Shown here piece after piece: positions 25,205-33,214 of a DNA stretch of 64,000 nt (positions are counted from its first letter, which is position 1; each line of letters begins with the position of its first letter). This stretch comes from Acidimicrobiales bacterium. GTDB taxonomy: Bacteria; Actinomycetota; Acidimicrobiia; Acidimicrobiales; SHLQ01. The stretch is from positions 1 to 64,000 of the forward strand of contig JAHDCX010000006.1 of the NCBI GenBank assembly GCA_020629635.1, in the 5' to 3' direction. Made by a program: the position numbers and the translations under genes. The notes under the pieces were generated by a model, which saw only the letters and a list, made by a program, of their open reading frames with translations, did no database searches and was not told where the DNA came from.

Positions 25205-25588
25205 ATGCCACTGTCCGAGGACGAACAGCGCATCCTCAGTCAAATCGAACAGCAGCTCTACGAGTCGGATCCCGGCCTCGCGCACGAGGTGTCCTCGACC
25301 ACCGTCTTTACGCACGGCTTCAAGCACATCCGTCTCGCTGCGGTCGGCCTCGTCGCCGGTCTTGCCTTCTTGTTGTTCACCCTCTCGGTGAGCTTCTGGC
25401 TGGCGTTCGTGGGCTTCCTCATCATGTTGGGAAGCGCCTGGTACGGCGAGCGCAACCTCCGTCGTGTCGGCAAGGCCGGACTTCAGCAGGTGACCCAGAA
25501 CGTGCGGGGCACGGAGAGTCAGGGGTACTTCGGCAACGCCGGTCAACGACTCCGTGATCGCCTGAACAACCCCGAAGACGACAGCTGA
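25205..25588 (+). CDS. DUF3040 membrane protein
   Basis: The 127-residue protein starts MPLSEDEQRILSQIEQQL, the DUF3040 signature, continues ESDPGLAHEVS, and has two hydrophobic helices (about 45-60 and 62-78) followed by a polar tail. DUF3040 proteins are small actinobacterial membrane proteins, commonly found near the dcw cluster; their function is unknown. Here mraZ lies about 6 kb away, separated by minus-strand genes. ATG 25205 has GACGAGGAAACCC upstream. Confidence 0.88.
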   Translation: MPLSEDEQRILSQIEQQLYESDPGLAHEVSSTTVFTHGFKHIRLAAVGLVAGLAFLLFTLSVSFWLAFVGFLIMLGSAWYGERNLRRVGKAGLQQVTQNVRGTESQGYFGNAGQRLRDRLNNPEDDS

Positions 25589-25606
25589 TCTCGCGCCTCC
25601 GCCGCT

Positions 25607-27958
25607 TCAGCGGAGGTGGCCCCAGAGCCCGGCGCGATCCCTCCAGACGTTCACAGGACTGATGTGGCGCCACCACCATTCCGCCGCGCCACGACGCGCA
25701 CGTGCCGTTCGGGCGAGCGAGGTCGTCAACGCCTCGGCGCGGTCTGCGTGCTGGGGTTCGACTCGGTCCGGTCCGTAGGTCGCCGCGACCACCTGCTCGG
25801 CCAGTGAACTGAGCGGAGCGCTCGTCGATTCGGGTTCGGTCTGGGCGACGAGCGAGACGAGCTCACCGGGCGTCTGGGCATCGTCGACGTCGATGCCGAG
25901 CATTGCGACGGCCTGGCGGGCGTCGCTCCAGGCGAGGCCGATTCGTCGACGGGGATTGCCTTGGACGGCGCGACGGGCTCGGCGCGCCCGTTGCACGCCC
26001 CAGACGAGCGGCACCACGATGAGCGCAAACAGCGACCCGAGAGCCAACAGCCACCCGAGGATGACGCGACCGGACACCCCGGAGTCGCCGATCACGCCAG
26101 ATTCGGCACGATCGGACTGCGGTGCGGCGGTCGTCGTGGTCGCCAGTGCGGAGCCTTCGTCGAGGGGGATCGAGGTCTGCGTCGGGATGTCCGCAGGCGC
26201 CGGTGCGGGCGCGGGAAGGCCGGTCGATGGATCAACCGCGTTCTCGGCCTGATCGAAGGGGAAGCCGGTGTACGCCTCGTCGCGTGGGCCGCCGCGGCCA
26301 GGCGTGGGCTCGAACCGCAGCCACCCGACATCTTCGATCCAGACCTCGGGCCAGGCGTGCGCGTGCTTTCCGGAAACGCGATAGACCTCGTTCGTTGCGT
26401 CGTACACGCCCGGAGTGAAGCCGACCGCAACCCGGGCCGGGAGCCCAACCGCACGTGCCAGGGCGGCGTACGCCCCAGAGAACTGCTCGCAGTAGCCGAC
26501 CCGCACCTCGAACAGAAAGTCCTCGAGCCGTTGAGAGGAGTGCCCGTTGCTGACGTCGAGGCTGTACTGGAACAAGGACGGATCCCTGAAGAAGTTCTGG
26601 AGAGCGAGTGCTTTCTCGTAGGGCGTTTCGGCGTTTGCCGCTTCGATGATGGTGAACGCCTGCGAACGGACCCGCTCGCTGAAATCGTCGGGCAGCTCGA
26701 GGTACCGGTCGGCGATCTCGCTTGGTATCGAGCTCCCGGCGTCTGAGATCGCGGCCACGTCGCGGGTCGGGACGGCGGAGAGCAAGGTGTACTCGAGGCC
26801 GTCGGAGTCCGCACGCTCGCGGTTGACGATGAGCGTCCCGGACTCGGGCTCGTACTCGAACCCGACCCCTTCGGTCGCGGCGAGGATCTCGGCCGGTTCG
26901 TACGCGGCGGGGACCCAGATTCCACCGAGTCGGGACACGTTGAACCGCTGATCCACGGCCTCGAACGCAGTGCCGTCAGGGAGGTCGGTGTCGAGCTCGC
27001 TGCGCACGTCCTCGAATGACCCGCGAGACCGCCAGATACGTCCGTCGAAGACGTCGAGGCTGGTCATTCGCCAGTAGTCCGGCTGGCTCGTCGCCACGGT
27101 GAAGACTTCGACATCGGGCTGGTCGATCAGTCGGGAGCGGATGTCGACCAGAGGAGACAGCACGACCCGAGGTTCTTCGGGGTCGTCGAGTTCGGTGAGG
27201 TCCCAAACGGGCTCTTCTTCGTACCCGGGGAGGAACTGTGCCGTGCTCAAGCCGCCCACGAGCGTGAGTGCAGCCACGGCGGCCCCCACCCGAAACATCG
27301 CCGCCTGCCCGCGGGCTTGTGAACCATTGCCGAGCCAGGTGCCCCACCGCCCGGCATCGCTCAGGCGATGCAACAAGACGAACGCAAGACCCGCTCCGAC
27401 CATGATCGCGGCGGTCGAGACCCGACTCTGGTCGGCAGAGAAGACCGACCCGAAGATGTAGACCGCCGCACCCGGGATCAGGGCTTCGGCGGGGGCGCGG
27501 AGCCGGAAGCCCGCCCAGTCGGACAGGAAGGCGACAAGCCACATCACGAGGGCGATCAGCAGTAGGAATGGCGCCGTGACCTCCGCTGGAGCCGACACGG
27601 ATTGGAACTGGTCCCAGGCCAGCTCGAGGTCGCTTCCGAATCCTCGCATGACGGCCTGGGACAAGAAGCCGTCCTCGGGAGTGCCGGTGGTGGGCGGAAA
27701 GAGGATCGCGGAGGTGACGATTGCTCCGAGAACGGCGACAGGGATCGTGAGGAGCAGGCCACCACGCGCCCACCGCACCGCCGCGAACAGCACGTGGGCC
27801 GAAACGGCTGCGGCAGCGAGCGGAACGAAGAACGACCCGTCGGCGAAGAGTCGAGAAAACCCGGCGATGACGGCCACGGTGTACCCGATCAACGCGAGCT
27901 CGGCGAGCACGTCCCACGTCGATTCGGGCATCGTCCGGGCCCGTCGGGCGCTCGTCAT
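25607..27958 (-). CDS. TgpA-like membrane transglutaminase-family protein
   Basis: The 783-residue protein has five or six N-terminal membrane helices (residues 15-250, DUF3488/TgpA_N) and an extracytoplasmic domain with a transglutaminase core (RVGYCEQFSGAYAALARAVG with the catalytic Cys, then KHAHAWPEVWIEDVGW with His, and RFEPTPG). Near the C-terminus there is another helix (about 665-690) and a DUF4129-like cytoplasmic tail. The known relative TgpA is an envelope transglutaminase; substrate unknown. ATG 27958 is chosen for its GGAGAT site. It is the last gene of the MoxR-DUF58-TgpA set, a frequent chaperone/envelope cassette. Confidence 0.88.
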   Translation of the reverse strand: MTSARRARTMPESTWDVLAELALIGYTVAVIAGFSRLFADGSFFVPLAAAAVSAHVLFAAVRWARGGLLLTIPVAVLGAIVTSAILFPPTTGTPEDGFLSQAVMRGFGSDLELAWDQFQSVSAPAEVTAPFLLLIALVMWLVAFLSDWAGFRLRAPAEALIPGAAVYIFGSVFSADQSRVSTAAIMVGAGLAFVLLHRLSDAGRWGTWLGNGSQARGQAAMFRVGAAVAALTLVGGLSTAQFLPGYEEEPVWDLTELDDPEEPRVVLSPLVDIRSRLIDQPDVEVFTVATSQPDYWRMTSLDVFDGRIWRSRGSFEDVRSELDTDLPDGTAFEAVDQRFNVSRLGGIWVPAAYEPAEILAATEGVGFEYEPESGTLIVNRERADSDGLEYTLLSAVPTRDVAAISDAGSSIPSEIADRYLELPDDFSERVRSQAFTIIEAANAETPYEKALALQNFFRDPSLFQYSLDVSNGHSSQRLEDFLFEVRVGYCEQFSGAYAALARAVGLPARVAVGFTPGVYDATNEVYRVSGKHAHAWPEVWIEDVGWLRFEPTPGRGGPRDEAYTGFPFDQAENAVDPSTGLPAPAPAPADIPTQTSIPLDEGSALATTTTAAPQSDRAESGVIGDSGVSGRVILGWLLALGSLFALIVVPLVWGVQRARRARRAVQGNPRRRIGLAWSDARQAVAMLGIDVDDAQTPGELVSLVAQTEPESTSAPLSSLAEQVVAATYGPDRVEPQHADRAEALTTSLARTARARRGAAEWWWRHISPVNVWRDRAGLWGHLR

Positions 27959-28034
27959 GAGATCTCCATGGAGACGATCGTGACAGACGCCGGCCCGACT
28001 CTGAGCTCGCGAATCGGCATCCTTGACTGGTTCT

Positions 28035-29207
28035 TCATCGACGAGACGCACTCGACAGGAGGGTGGTGATCGCTCGAGTCCACAGTCCGGGAAGATCGGC
28101 GACGGTGGCGAGTTCGAGTCGGATTTCGCCGTTGACCACCTCGACCGAACTGGCCGAGCGGGCGGTTCCCTCGTCCCATGCGGACGGAGAGATCTGCAGC
28201 CACATCACGCGTCCGAAGCGGTCGAGCTCGGCTCGGTCGATCGATGGTGACCCGGTCGTGACGACGACGACGGCTCCTTGGGGGGCGACCGGAGACGAGA
28301 GCAGTCGTCGGTCGGTTTGGTGATCGATGACGGCGAGGATCGCGAGCGCAGTGTCGATACCTCCCGAGCCGAGCACGTAGCCCGTGTCCTTGCCGTCGAC
28401 CGTCACGAGTCGAAATGGATCGGCGCGGTTGCGCATCGAAGCAATCAAGGATCCCGCCACCGTGGCGGCTCGGTCCATCGCAAGGCCGTCCGGGATCGCC
28501 GCATTGTCGAGGAGGACGGTCAGGTGGTTCTGCGTCGGGGTCTCGTCCTCGCGGACGATCAGTTCGTCGTGTCGGGCCGACGCTGCCCAGTTGATTCGTC
28601 GGATGTCGTCGCCCGGGACATAGCTGCGCAGTGCGTGGAACTCTTCGCTCCGTCCACCAAGAAATTCCGGCATGTCCGTGTTCGAGCGGCGGTCGGTGGC
28701 GGGAGAAGGTGGAGCGGCCGGGAGCGCAATGATCTCGGGATACACGATGAGCGACCCCACACTCGGCGCGGTGAACTGTCGCCGGGCAAGACCGAACGGG
28801 TCGGTGGCATCGAAATCCACCGGCCCGATCTCGACGATTCCACGCCGTTCGGTCGGCAGCCGATATGCCGCTCGAACCACTTCCTCGGGCCCGAGCGGGG
28901 CGATGAGCAGTTGGGCTCCGGCGGTTCCGGCAACCCGATCGGTCATTCGCATGACGGGACCGCGTGACGAGCCGTTCCGGATGGCGACCTCGACCCTGCT
29001 CGTCGCTCCGACGTGGAGTCGAGGCGGGTTCACGGATCGCCCGACGCCGAGGCGTAGGGGCCGCATGACGGCGACGACGACGGCGATGATCGCCAGCGCG
29101 AGCAATGCGGCGCCAACGATGTACAGCTCGACCGGACCGAAGGCGAATCCGAGCCCGACACTGATCGCCCCAAGGGCAGCGCAGATCCAGCCGCGCAGGG
29201 TCGGCAT
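28035..29207 (-). CDS. DUF58 domain-containing protein
   Basis: The 390-residue protein has two N-terminal membrane helices (about 8-24 and 30-48), a beta-rich middle domain and the DUF58 signature SYVPGDDIRRINWAASAR (about residues 195-212). A von Willebrand A-like segment follows (TVLLDNAAIPDG). DUF58 proteins are usually encoded with MoxR ATPases and are thought to be their partners in assembling or activating envelope complexes. The ATG at 29207 overlaps the stop of the moxR-like gene by one base, so expression is coupled. The enzymatic role is unknown. Confidence 0.9.
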   Translation of the reverse strand: MPTLRGWICAALGAISVGLGFAFGPVELYIVGAALLALAIIAVVVAVMRPLRLGVGRSVNPPRLHVGATSRVEVAIRNGSSRGPVMRMTDRVAGTAGAQLLIAPLGPEEVVRAAYRLPTERRGIVEIGPVDFDATDPFGLARRQFTAPSVGSLIVYPEIIALPAAPPSPATDRRSNTDMPEFLGGRSEEFHALRSYVPGDDIRRINWAASARHDELIVREDETPTQNHLTVLLDNAAIPDGLAMDRAATVAGSLIASMRNRADPFRLVTVDGKDTGYVLGSGGIDTALAILAVIDHQTDRRLLSSPVAPQGAVVVVTTGSPSIDRAELDRFGRVMWLQISPSAWDEGTARSASSVEVVNGEIRLELATVADLPGLWTRAITTLLSSASRR

Positions 29208-30256
29208 CAGCCGACGGTTGGTACCGGGACCGACGCCATGATCTCGTCGATCACGTCGTTGGGTCCGGTGCCGGAGAGAAGCGCTTCGGGTGTGATCAAC
29301 ATCCGGTGGGACATGACCGAACGAGCGAGCGCCTTGACGTCGTCGGGGACGACATAGGCACGCCCGGATGCTGCAGCCAGGGCACGGGCGATTCGTTGGA
29401 GGCTGAGCAGACCACGAGGGGAAAGGCCGAGACGCAGCGCGGGGTGCTTGCGTGTGGCGGACGCGATGTCGAGGAGATAGTTCTTGAGCTCGGGCGCCAC
29501 GTGGACCGACGCCAGGGCGCTGGTCATCATGGAAACGTCGGCGGGGGAGACGACCGGGCCGAGGTTCGACACCGGATCTGCCTCACCATGACGGTCGAGA
29601 ATCTCGAACTCGGCTTCGCGATCGGGGTAGCCCAACGACACCTTGATCAGGAAGCGATCCAGCTGAGATTCGGGAAGCGGATAGGTGCCTTCGTGGTCGA
29701 GCGGATTCTGGGTGGCGATCACCATGAACGGGGTCGACAGTTCGTGTGTGGTCCGATCGACCGTCACGGTTCGTTCGGCCATCGCCTCGAGAAGGGCCGC
29801 CTGCGTCTTTGGAGACGCCCGGTTGATCTCGTCCGCAAGGACGACGTTGTTGAACACCGCACCTGGTCGAAACTCGAACTCACCCGTCCCGCGCTGCCAG
29901 ATCGACATGCCGACGACGTCGGCCGGCAGGAGATCGGGGGTGAACTGAATTCGTCCCGTCGAGCCGTCAACCGACCGGGCGAGGGCTTTGGCGAGCGTGG
30001 TCTTGCCGAGGCCGGGAGCGTCTTCGAGAAGCACATGTCCCTCGGCGATCATCGCAAGCACGGCAAGTTGCACGACGTCGTGCTTGCCATGGATGACCTG
30101 CTCGACGTTGGCGACGATGGAGCCGAATCGTGCGGAGAACGTGTCGGTCCTCGCGGGACTTGCGGGGCGGGCCGATTGGGGGGTTGTGGTCACCCGAGGT
30201 CTCCTGAACTCGTGGCCTGGTCGAGGACCGCCATTCGGCTCGACGTCTTCGGCCAC
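29207..30256 (-). CDS. MoxR-family AAA+ ATPase
   Basis: The 349-residue protein is a MoxR AAA+ ATPase: EDAPGLGKTTLAKALA (Walker A, about residues 78-93), VVLADEINRASPKTQAALLEAM (Walker B and following), VIATQNP (sensor 1) and a lid domain with SPRGLLSLQRIARA (sensor 2 Arg). MoxR proteins act as chaperones for metal insertion or complex assembly together with vWA/DUF58 partners. It heads the minus-strand trio with DUF58 and TgpA genes. The N-terminal 30 residues are Pro-rich and may not all be translated; the first strongly conserved residues are near 45. Confidence 0.92.
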   Translation of the reverse strand: MAEDVEPNGGPRPGHEFRRPRVTTTPQSARPASPARTDTFSARFGSIVANVEQVIHGKHDVVQLAVLAMIAEGHVLLEDAPGLGKTTLAKALARSVDGSTGRIQFTPDLLPADVVGMSIWQRGTGEFEFRPGAVFNNVVLADEINRASPKTQAALLEAMAERTVTVDRTTHELSTPFMVIATQNPLDHEGTYPLPESQLDRFLIKVSLGYPDREAEFEILDRHGEADPVSNLGPVVSPADVSMMTSALASVHVAPELKNYLLDIASATRKHPALRLGLSPRGLLSLQRIARALAAASGRAYVVPDDVKALARSVMSHRMLITPEALLSGTGPNDVIDEIMASVPVPTVG

Positions 30257-30279
30257 GTCACTGTACTGGGCACGGGTCG

Positions 30280-30588
30280 GTGACGACCGCGCCCCGAGTA
30301 GTGTGGCCTGCGATGTCGACGAACTCCACCGAGTCGGGTGTGGTCCCCGATCCGAAACGGCTCCGGTCCCTCGCGTGGGCGATCGCCAGGCGGCCAGACC
30401 TCTGGTGGGCAGCGGCCTCGTTGGCGGTGAAGCATCGCCGTGATGGCTGGTGGCGTCGTGCGCCCTACTTGCCCGTCCCCGACGCCTCCTGGCTGGCGTT
30501 TCGTCGCGAGACCGCCTTCGCCGACCCGGAGGGGCTTCCGACTCCTCACGAACTCACGGAGTACCTGGAGTGGTCGGCGACGATGTGA
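30280..30588 (+). CDS. Uncharacterised small protein
   Basis: The 102-residue protein has no domain I can name. It shows a basic, Trp-rich centre (ARRPDLWWAAASLAVKHRRD, then WWRRAPYLPVP) and an acidic C-terminus ending ELTEYLEWSATM. Similar short proteins with the RRPxLW...GWWRRxPxLPxPD pattern occur in other actinobacteria. GTG 30280 is used; ATG 30313 is the alternative. It overlaps the convergent lipoate-ligase-like gene by 35 bases, tail to tail. No function is assigned. Confidence 0.6.
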   Translation: MTTAPRVVWPAMSTNSTESGVVPDPKRLRSLAWAIARRPDLWWAAASLAVKHRRDGWWRRAPYLPVPDASWLAFRRETAFADPEGLPTPHELTEYLEWSATM

Positions 30589-31285
30589 CGAAGTCGGCGT
30601 GGCTACCGCTGAGGTGGTCCGTCATGGCGTCAATGACCGCCTCCTCATCGATGTCGAGCGGCGTCGCACACGTGGTCAGCTCGGAAGGGTCGGCTCCGTC
30701 GGGCTGAACGACGAGGCTGGCGAAGAGTTCGGGCTCCCATCGACGAAGAATGGCGACCTGGAAGCGTGCGGCGCTGCGATTGCGGCGTTGGGAGATGCCG
30801 ACGCACTTGCCCCCACCGCGCACCACGAGTTCGCCCGGTCCCAGGCCGGCAAAGCAAACGCGATCTGACCAGGCAGATCGCTGGAGTGTGCCGTTGTGCA
30901 TGAATGTGTGCACTCCGACCGCGGCGAGGGATCGTTGCACGGCGTGTCCGACGAACAGGAACGCGCGTCCGACATCGTTGGTCCACAACGGATCGCCACG
31001 GTCGATGACGACATCAACCCACAGGCAGTCGTGGGCAGAGACCATCACGGCGCCGCCGCCACTTCGACGCCGCACGAGCTCGATACCGAGGGCTCCGGCC
31101 CGATCCGCGTCGACGGTGTCGGGCCGTTGTGCGCTGCCGAGGACAAGCGTGCGTTTCGGGTCGAGATGGGGGAGCCAGAGCCGTCGACCGCCGGCCTCGA
31201 GTTCGCGGTGGTGGAACGTCTCGATGCTCTCGCGTACTCGTTCGATGCGGAAGGTCGATTCGGGGGAGACGTCGCGAGCCGTCAC
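30554..31285 (-). CDS. Lipoate/biotin ligase family protein (LplA-like)
   Basis: The 243-residue protein belongs to the biotin/lipoate protein ligase (BPL_LplA_LipB) fold. TLVLGSAQRPD, VRRRSGGGAVMVSAHDCLWVDVV and VVRGGGKCVGISQRR, with the substrate-binding RRxGGG and a Lys in the last motif, are the usual blocks. It likely attaches lipoate or octanoate to an acyl-carrier domain (E2 or GcvH), although short family members sometimes work on other substrates. The start is uncertain: GTG 31285 fits the first conserved strand, while the frame stays open to 31411 over a region with palindromes. It is divergent from mraZ. Confidence 0.75.
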   Translation of the reverse strand: MTARDVSPESTFRIERVRESIETFHHRELEAGGRRLWLPHLDPKRTLVLGSAQRPDTVDADRAGALGIELVRRRSGGGAVMVSAHDCLWVDVVIDRGDPLWTNDVGRAFLFVGHAVQRSLAAVGVHTFMHNGTLQRSAWSDRVCFAGLGPGELVVRGGGKCVGISQRRNRSAARFQVAILRRWEPELFASLVVQPDGADPSELTTCATPLDIDEEAVIDAMTDHLSGSHADFVTSSPTTPGTP

Positions 31286-31332
31286 AACCGAGCACGGTAG
31301 CGGCCTCGGGAGTGGGCGACCGTCACCGATCC

Positions 31333-31379
31333 GTGGGACGGCGTCCCACTGGCGGCCAATTGGTGGGACGGCGTCCCAC
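31333..31379. promoter_or_regulatory. Two identical 17-bp palindromes, 30 bp apart
   Basis: GTGGGACGGCGTCCCAC occurs at 31333-31349 and 31363-31379, each a perfect inverted repeat around a central G, and both are followed by TGG. A half-site (TCCCAC) follows at 31384-31389. Centre spacing of 30 bp is about three helical turns, so two protein dimers could bind on one face. The regulator is unknown. Confidence 0.6.
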
Positions 31380-31456
31380 TGGGTCCCACGGTCGGGTCGG
31401 GGCCAGCTCACCGGGCCCGTCAGAGCGAAATCGACCGAATTTCAACGAACAACTGG

Positions 31457-31470
31457 CGAACAAAAGTTCG
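31457..31470. promoter_or_regulatory. LexA-box-like palindrome
   Basis: CGAAC AAAA GTTCG matches the Gram-positive/actinobacterial LexA consensus arms (CGAAC-N4-GTTCG) exactly, and the next base (A) extends the actinobacterial form on one side. It sits between the paired palindromes and the MraZ-type repeats. A single match by eye; binding is unproven. Confidence 0.4.
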
Positions 31471-31524
31471 ATTCTATCCAACGTGACTTGCGGTTCCACC
31501 GCGTTCTGCCGAAAGAATGGGAAG

Positions 31525-31570
31525 AAAGTGCAAGAAAGTGTTGCCAAGTGTGGGGAAGTGTGGCAGTGTG
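31525..31570 (+). promoter_or_regulatory. Candidate MraZ operator: five GTG repeats at 10-bp period
   Basis: AAAGTG, AAAGTG, CAAGTG, GAAGTG and a weaker GTGTG unit end at 31530, 31540, 31550, 31560 and 31570, an exact 10-bp period. MraZ is known to bind its own leader at short direct repeats with about one helical turn spacing (AAAGTG-type in low-GC bacteria). The array ends about 58 bases before the mraZ start. Confidence 0.65.
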
Positions 31571-31628
31571 TCACACATGGAGTACGGAGCCCCCGCGTCA
31601 AGCGGAATCGAACGAGAAAGGGGAGAAG

Positions 31629-32054
31629 GTGCCGTTCGTCGGACGATTCGAGCACTCCCTGGACTCGAAGCATCGAGTGGTGCTCCCACGGAAGTTCCGG
31701 TCACAGCTGGGCGAAGCGGTCTACCTCGCCCCGCAGGGCAATTCCCTGGCCGTGTACTCCGAGGAGGAGTTCGAACGCCGGTCCGAGCGATTGGTCGCCC
31801 TGATCGAATCCAAGGAAGTTCCGCCAGCCGCCCGCTTGGCGCTCGCCTCCAGTTCGGAATTGATCGAGCTGGACTCGGCGGGGCGCATCACCATTCCGCG
31901 CCGGCACCGCGAGGAAGTCGGCCTGGAGGGCGACGTGGTCGTTGCGGGAGCGCTGAAGCACGTCGAGATCTGGGATCGGACAGCATTCGAGGAGCACGAA
32001 GCCTCGATGAAGGAACTGCTCTCCGAGCAGTTCAAGGACGGGGGCACGATCTGA
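31629..32054 (+). CDS. mraZ: Transcriptional regulator MraZ
   Basis: The 141-residue protein has two SpoVT/AbrB-like halves, each with the DxxxR signature: DSKHRVVLPRKFR near residue 11 and DSAGRITIPRRHRE near residue 83. MraZ forms octameric rings, binds repeats ahead of its own gene and controls the dcw cluster. GTG 31629 is chosen because GGGGAGAAG lies directly before it and the protein then begins VPFVGRFEHSLDSKHR as in the family. It is the first gene of the division and wall cluster; rsmH follows after a 167-base structured gap. Confidence 0.95.
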   Translation: MPFVGRFEHSLDSKHRVVLPRKFRSQLGEAVYLAPQGNSLAVYSEEEFERRSERLVALIESKEVPPAARLALASSSELIELDSAGRITIPRRHREEVGLEGDVVVAGALKHVEIWDRTAFEEHEASMKELLSEQFKDGGTI

Positions 32055-32111
32055 CGGGCACGGCCGCCCACGGGAGGGTCGCCTGAGCGAACTCCCACGA
32101 GCCCGCCTCGT

Positions 32112-32225
32112 TCATTGACAGTCTCCCGGTTGGCAGATGGAAGGCCCCTACTCCGCCCGCTTGCCATCAGCTCGATCGGGGGAGAAATCCCGACGTGCGC
32201 CCGCTGACCGGGGGACTGTCAATGA
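32112..32225 (+). ncRNA. Structured leader of rsmH (mraW RNA-like)
   Basis: TCATTGACAGTCTCCCGGT (32112-32130) and ACCGGGGGACTGTCAATGA (32207-32225) are inverted with 18 of 19 positions complementary. Inside are TGGCA/TGCCA (32131-32135 and 32162-32166) and a hairpin TCGGG/CCCGA (32176-32180 and 32189-32193) with loop GGAGAAAT. The 3' arm contains the rsmH ribosome binding site GGGGGA and its ATG, so the fold would hide translation initiation. A conserved mraW RNA motif is known upstream of mraW (rsmH) operons in some actinobacteria; this may be a member. Confidence 0.6.
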
Positions 32226-33214
32226 CCGAGGCAAATCGTGCGCTTGAGCGACGTGATCGACAATTGGTGGCTGCCGTGACCTCCCCTGTCTTCGACCATG
32301 AGCCGGTACTGCTCGACGAGACCCTCGAACAACTGTCGCAGGCGCCCGCAGGCGTCGTCGTCGACGGAACGCTCGGTGGTGGCGGGCACGCATCAGCGGT
32401 CCTGGCGAACGCCGGTCACCTCCGGGTGCTCGGGATCGATCAGGATCCGATCGCGATCGAGGCGGCCACGCGAAAGCTCGAGCCCCATGGCGAACGAGCG
32501 ACGATCGTTCGCGCCCGATTCGACGAGATTGCACGCGTGCTCGACGAGCACGACATTGTCGAGATCTCGGGCTTCCTGCTCGATCTCGGCGTCTCGTCGC
32601 CGCAACTGGATACCGGTTCACGCGGGTTCAGCTTCCGGTCAGATGCGCCGCTCGACATGCGCATGGACCCCGACTCGCCGCGCCGGGCGCATGATGTCGT
32701 CAACGGATATCCGCTCGGGGACCTCCGCGACGTCCTGTCCTCGTGGGCGGACGAACGCAATGCTGCCCGGATCGCAAGGGCCATCGTGGAGGCGCGGCCG
32801 ATCGAGACGACCCGCGGTCTCGCCGAAGTGGTCGAGTCTGCGACGCCTGCCCGCGATCGTCGCAAGGCAACGGTGCACCCGGCGACCCGGACCTTTCAGG
32901 CCATCCGGATCGAGGTGAATCAGGAACTGGAGATTCTCGGACCGACACTCGAGACGCTCGTCGACTCACTCGCCATCGGTGGCGTCGGTGTGGTGCTGAC
33001 CTATCACTCCGGCGAAGATCGCATCGCCAAGCACGCCTTCCGGACCGCAATCGAGGCGGGATCGCTGCCCGGGCTACCTCCGGTCTCGGATTTCGAGTGG
33101 GCGGTTCGAGGGGCGACCACGCCGAGCTCGGCGGAAATCGACCGAAATCCCCGTGCGCGATCGGCGAAGTTGCGGGCGATTCGCCGTCATGGCCGAGGAA
33201 CACGCAATGGGTGA
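32222..33214 (+). CDS. rsmH: 16S rRNA (cytosine(1402)-N(4))-methyltransferase
   Basis: The 330-residue SAM-dependent enzyme (formerly MraW) methylates N4 of C1402 in 16S rRNA. Markers are FDHEPVLLDETLEQL, VVDGTLGGGGHASAVL (SAM loop), LGIDQDPIAIE, DLGVSSPQLDTGSRGFSF, PLDMRMD, NAARIARAIVEAR, TFQAIRIEVNQELEIL and YHSGEDRIAKHAF. ATG 32222 has GGGGGA 7 bases upstream; an in-frame GTG at 32195 is the alternative. The start lies in the 3' arm of a long inverted repeat, which may control its translation. The stop overlaps the ftsL start by 8 bases. Confidence 0.96.
   Translation: MTEANRALERRDRQLVAAVTSPVFDHEPVLLDETLEQLSQAPAGVVVDGTLGGGGHASAVLANAGHLRVLGIDQDPIAIEAATRKLEPHGERATIVRARFDEIARVLDEHDIVEISGFLLDLGVSSPQLDTGSRGFSFRSDAPLDMRMDPDSPRRAHDVVNGYPLGDLRDVLSSWADERNAARIARAIVEARPIETTRGLAEVVESATPARDRRKATVHPATRTFQAIRIEVNQELEILGPTLETLVDSLAIGGVGVVLTYHSGEDRIAKHAFRTAIEAGSLPGLPPVSDFEWAVRGATTPSSAEIDRNPRARSAKLRAIRRHGRGTRNG

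Larger units (their letters stand above)
31286..31628. other. 343-bp control region between lplA-like gene and mraZ
   Basis: No convincing gene lies in this stretch. It holds two identical palindromes (31333-31379), a LexA-box-like palindrome (31457-31470), the probable dcw promoter area, a five-fold 10-bp-spaced repeat (31525-31570) and the mraZ ribosome binding site (GGGGAG at 31620-31625). It must serve both divergent genes. Confidence 0.7.
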
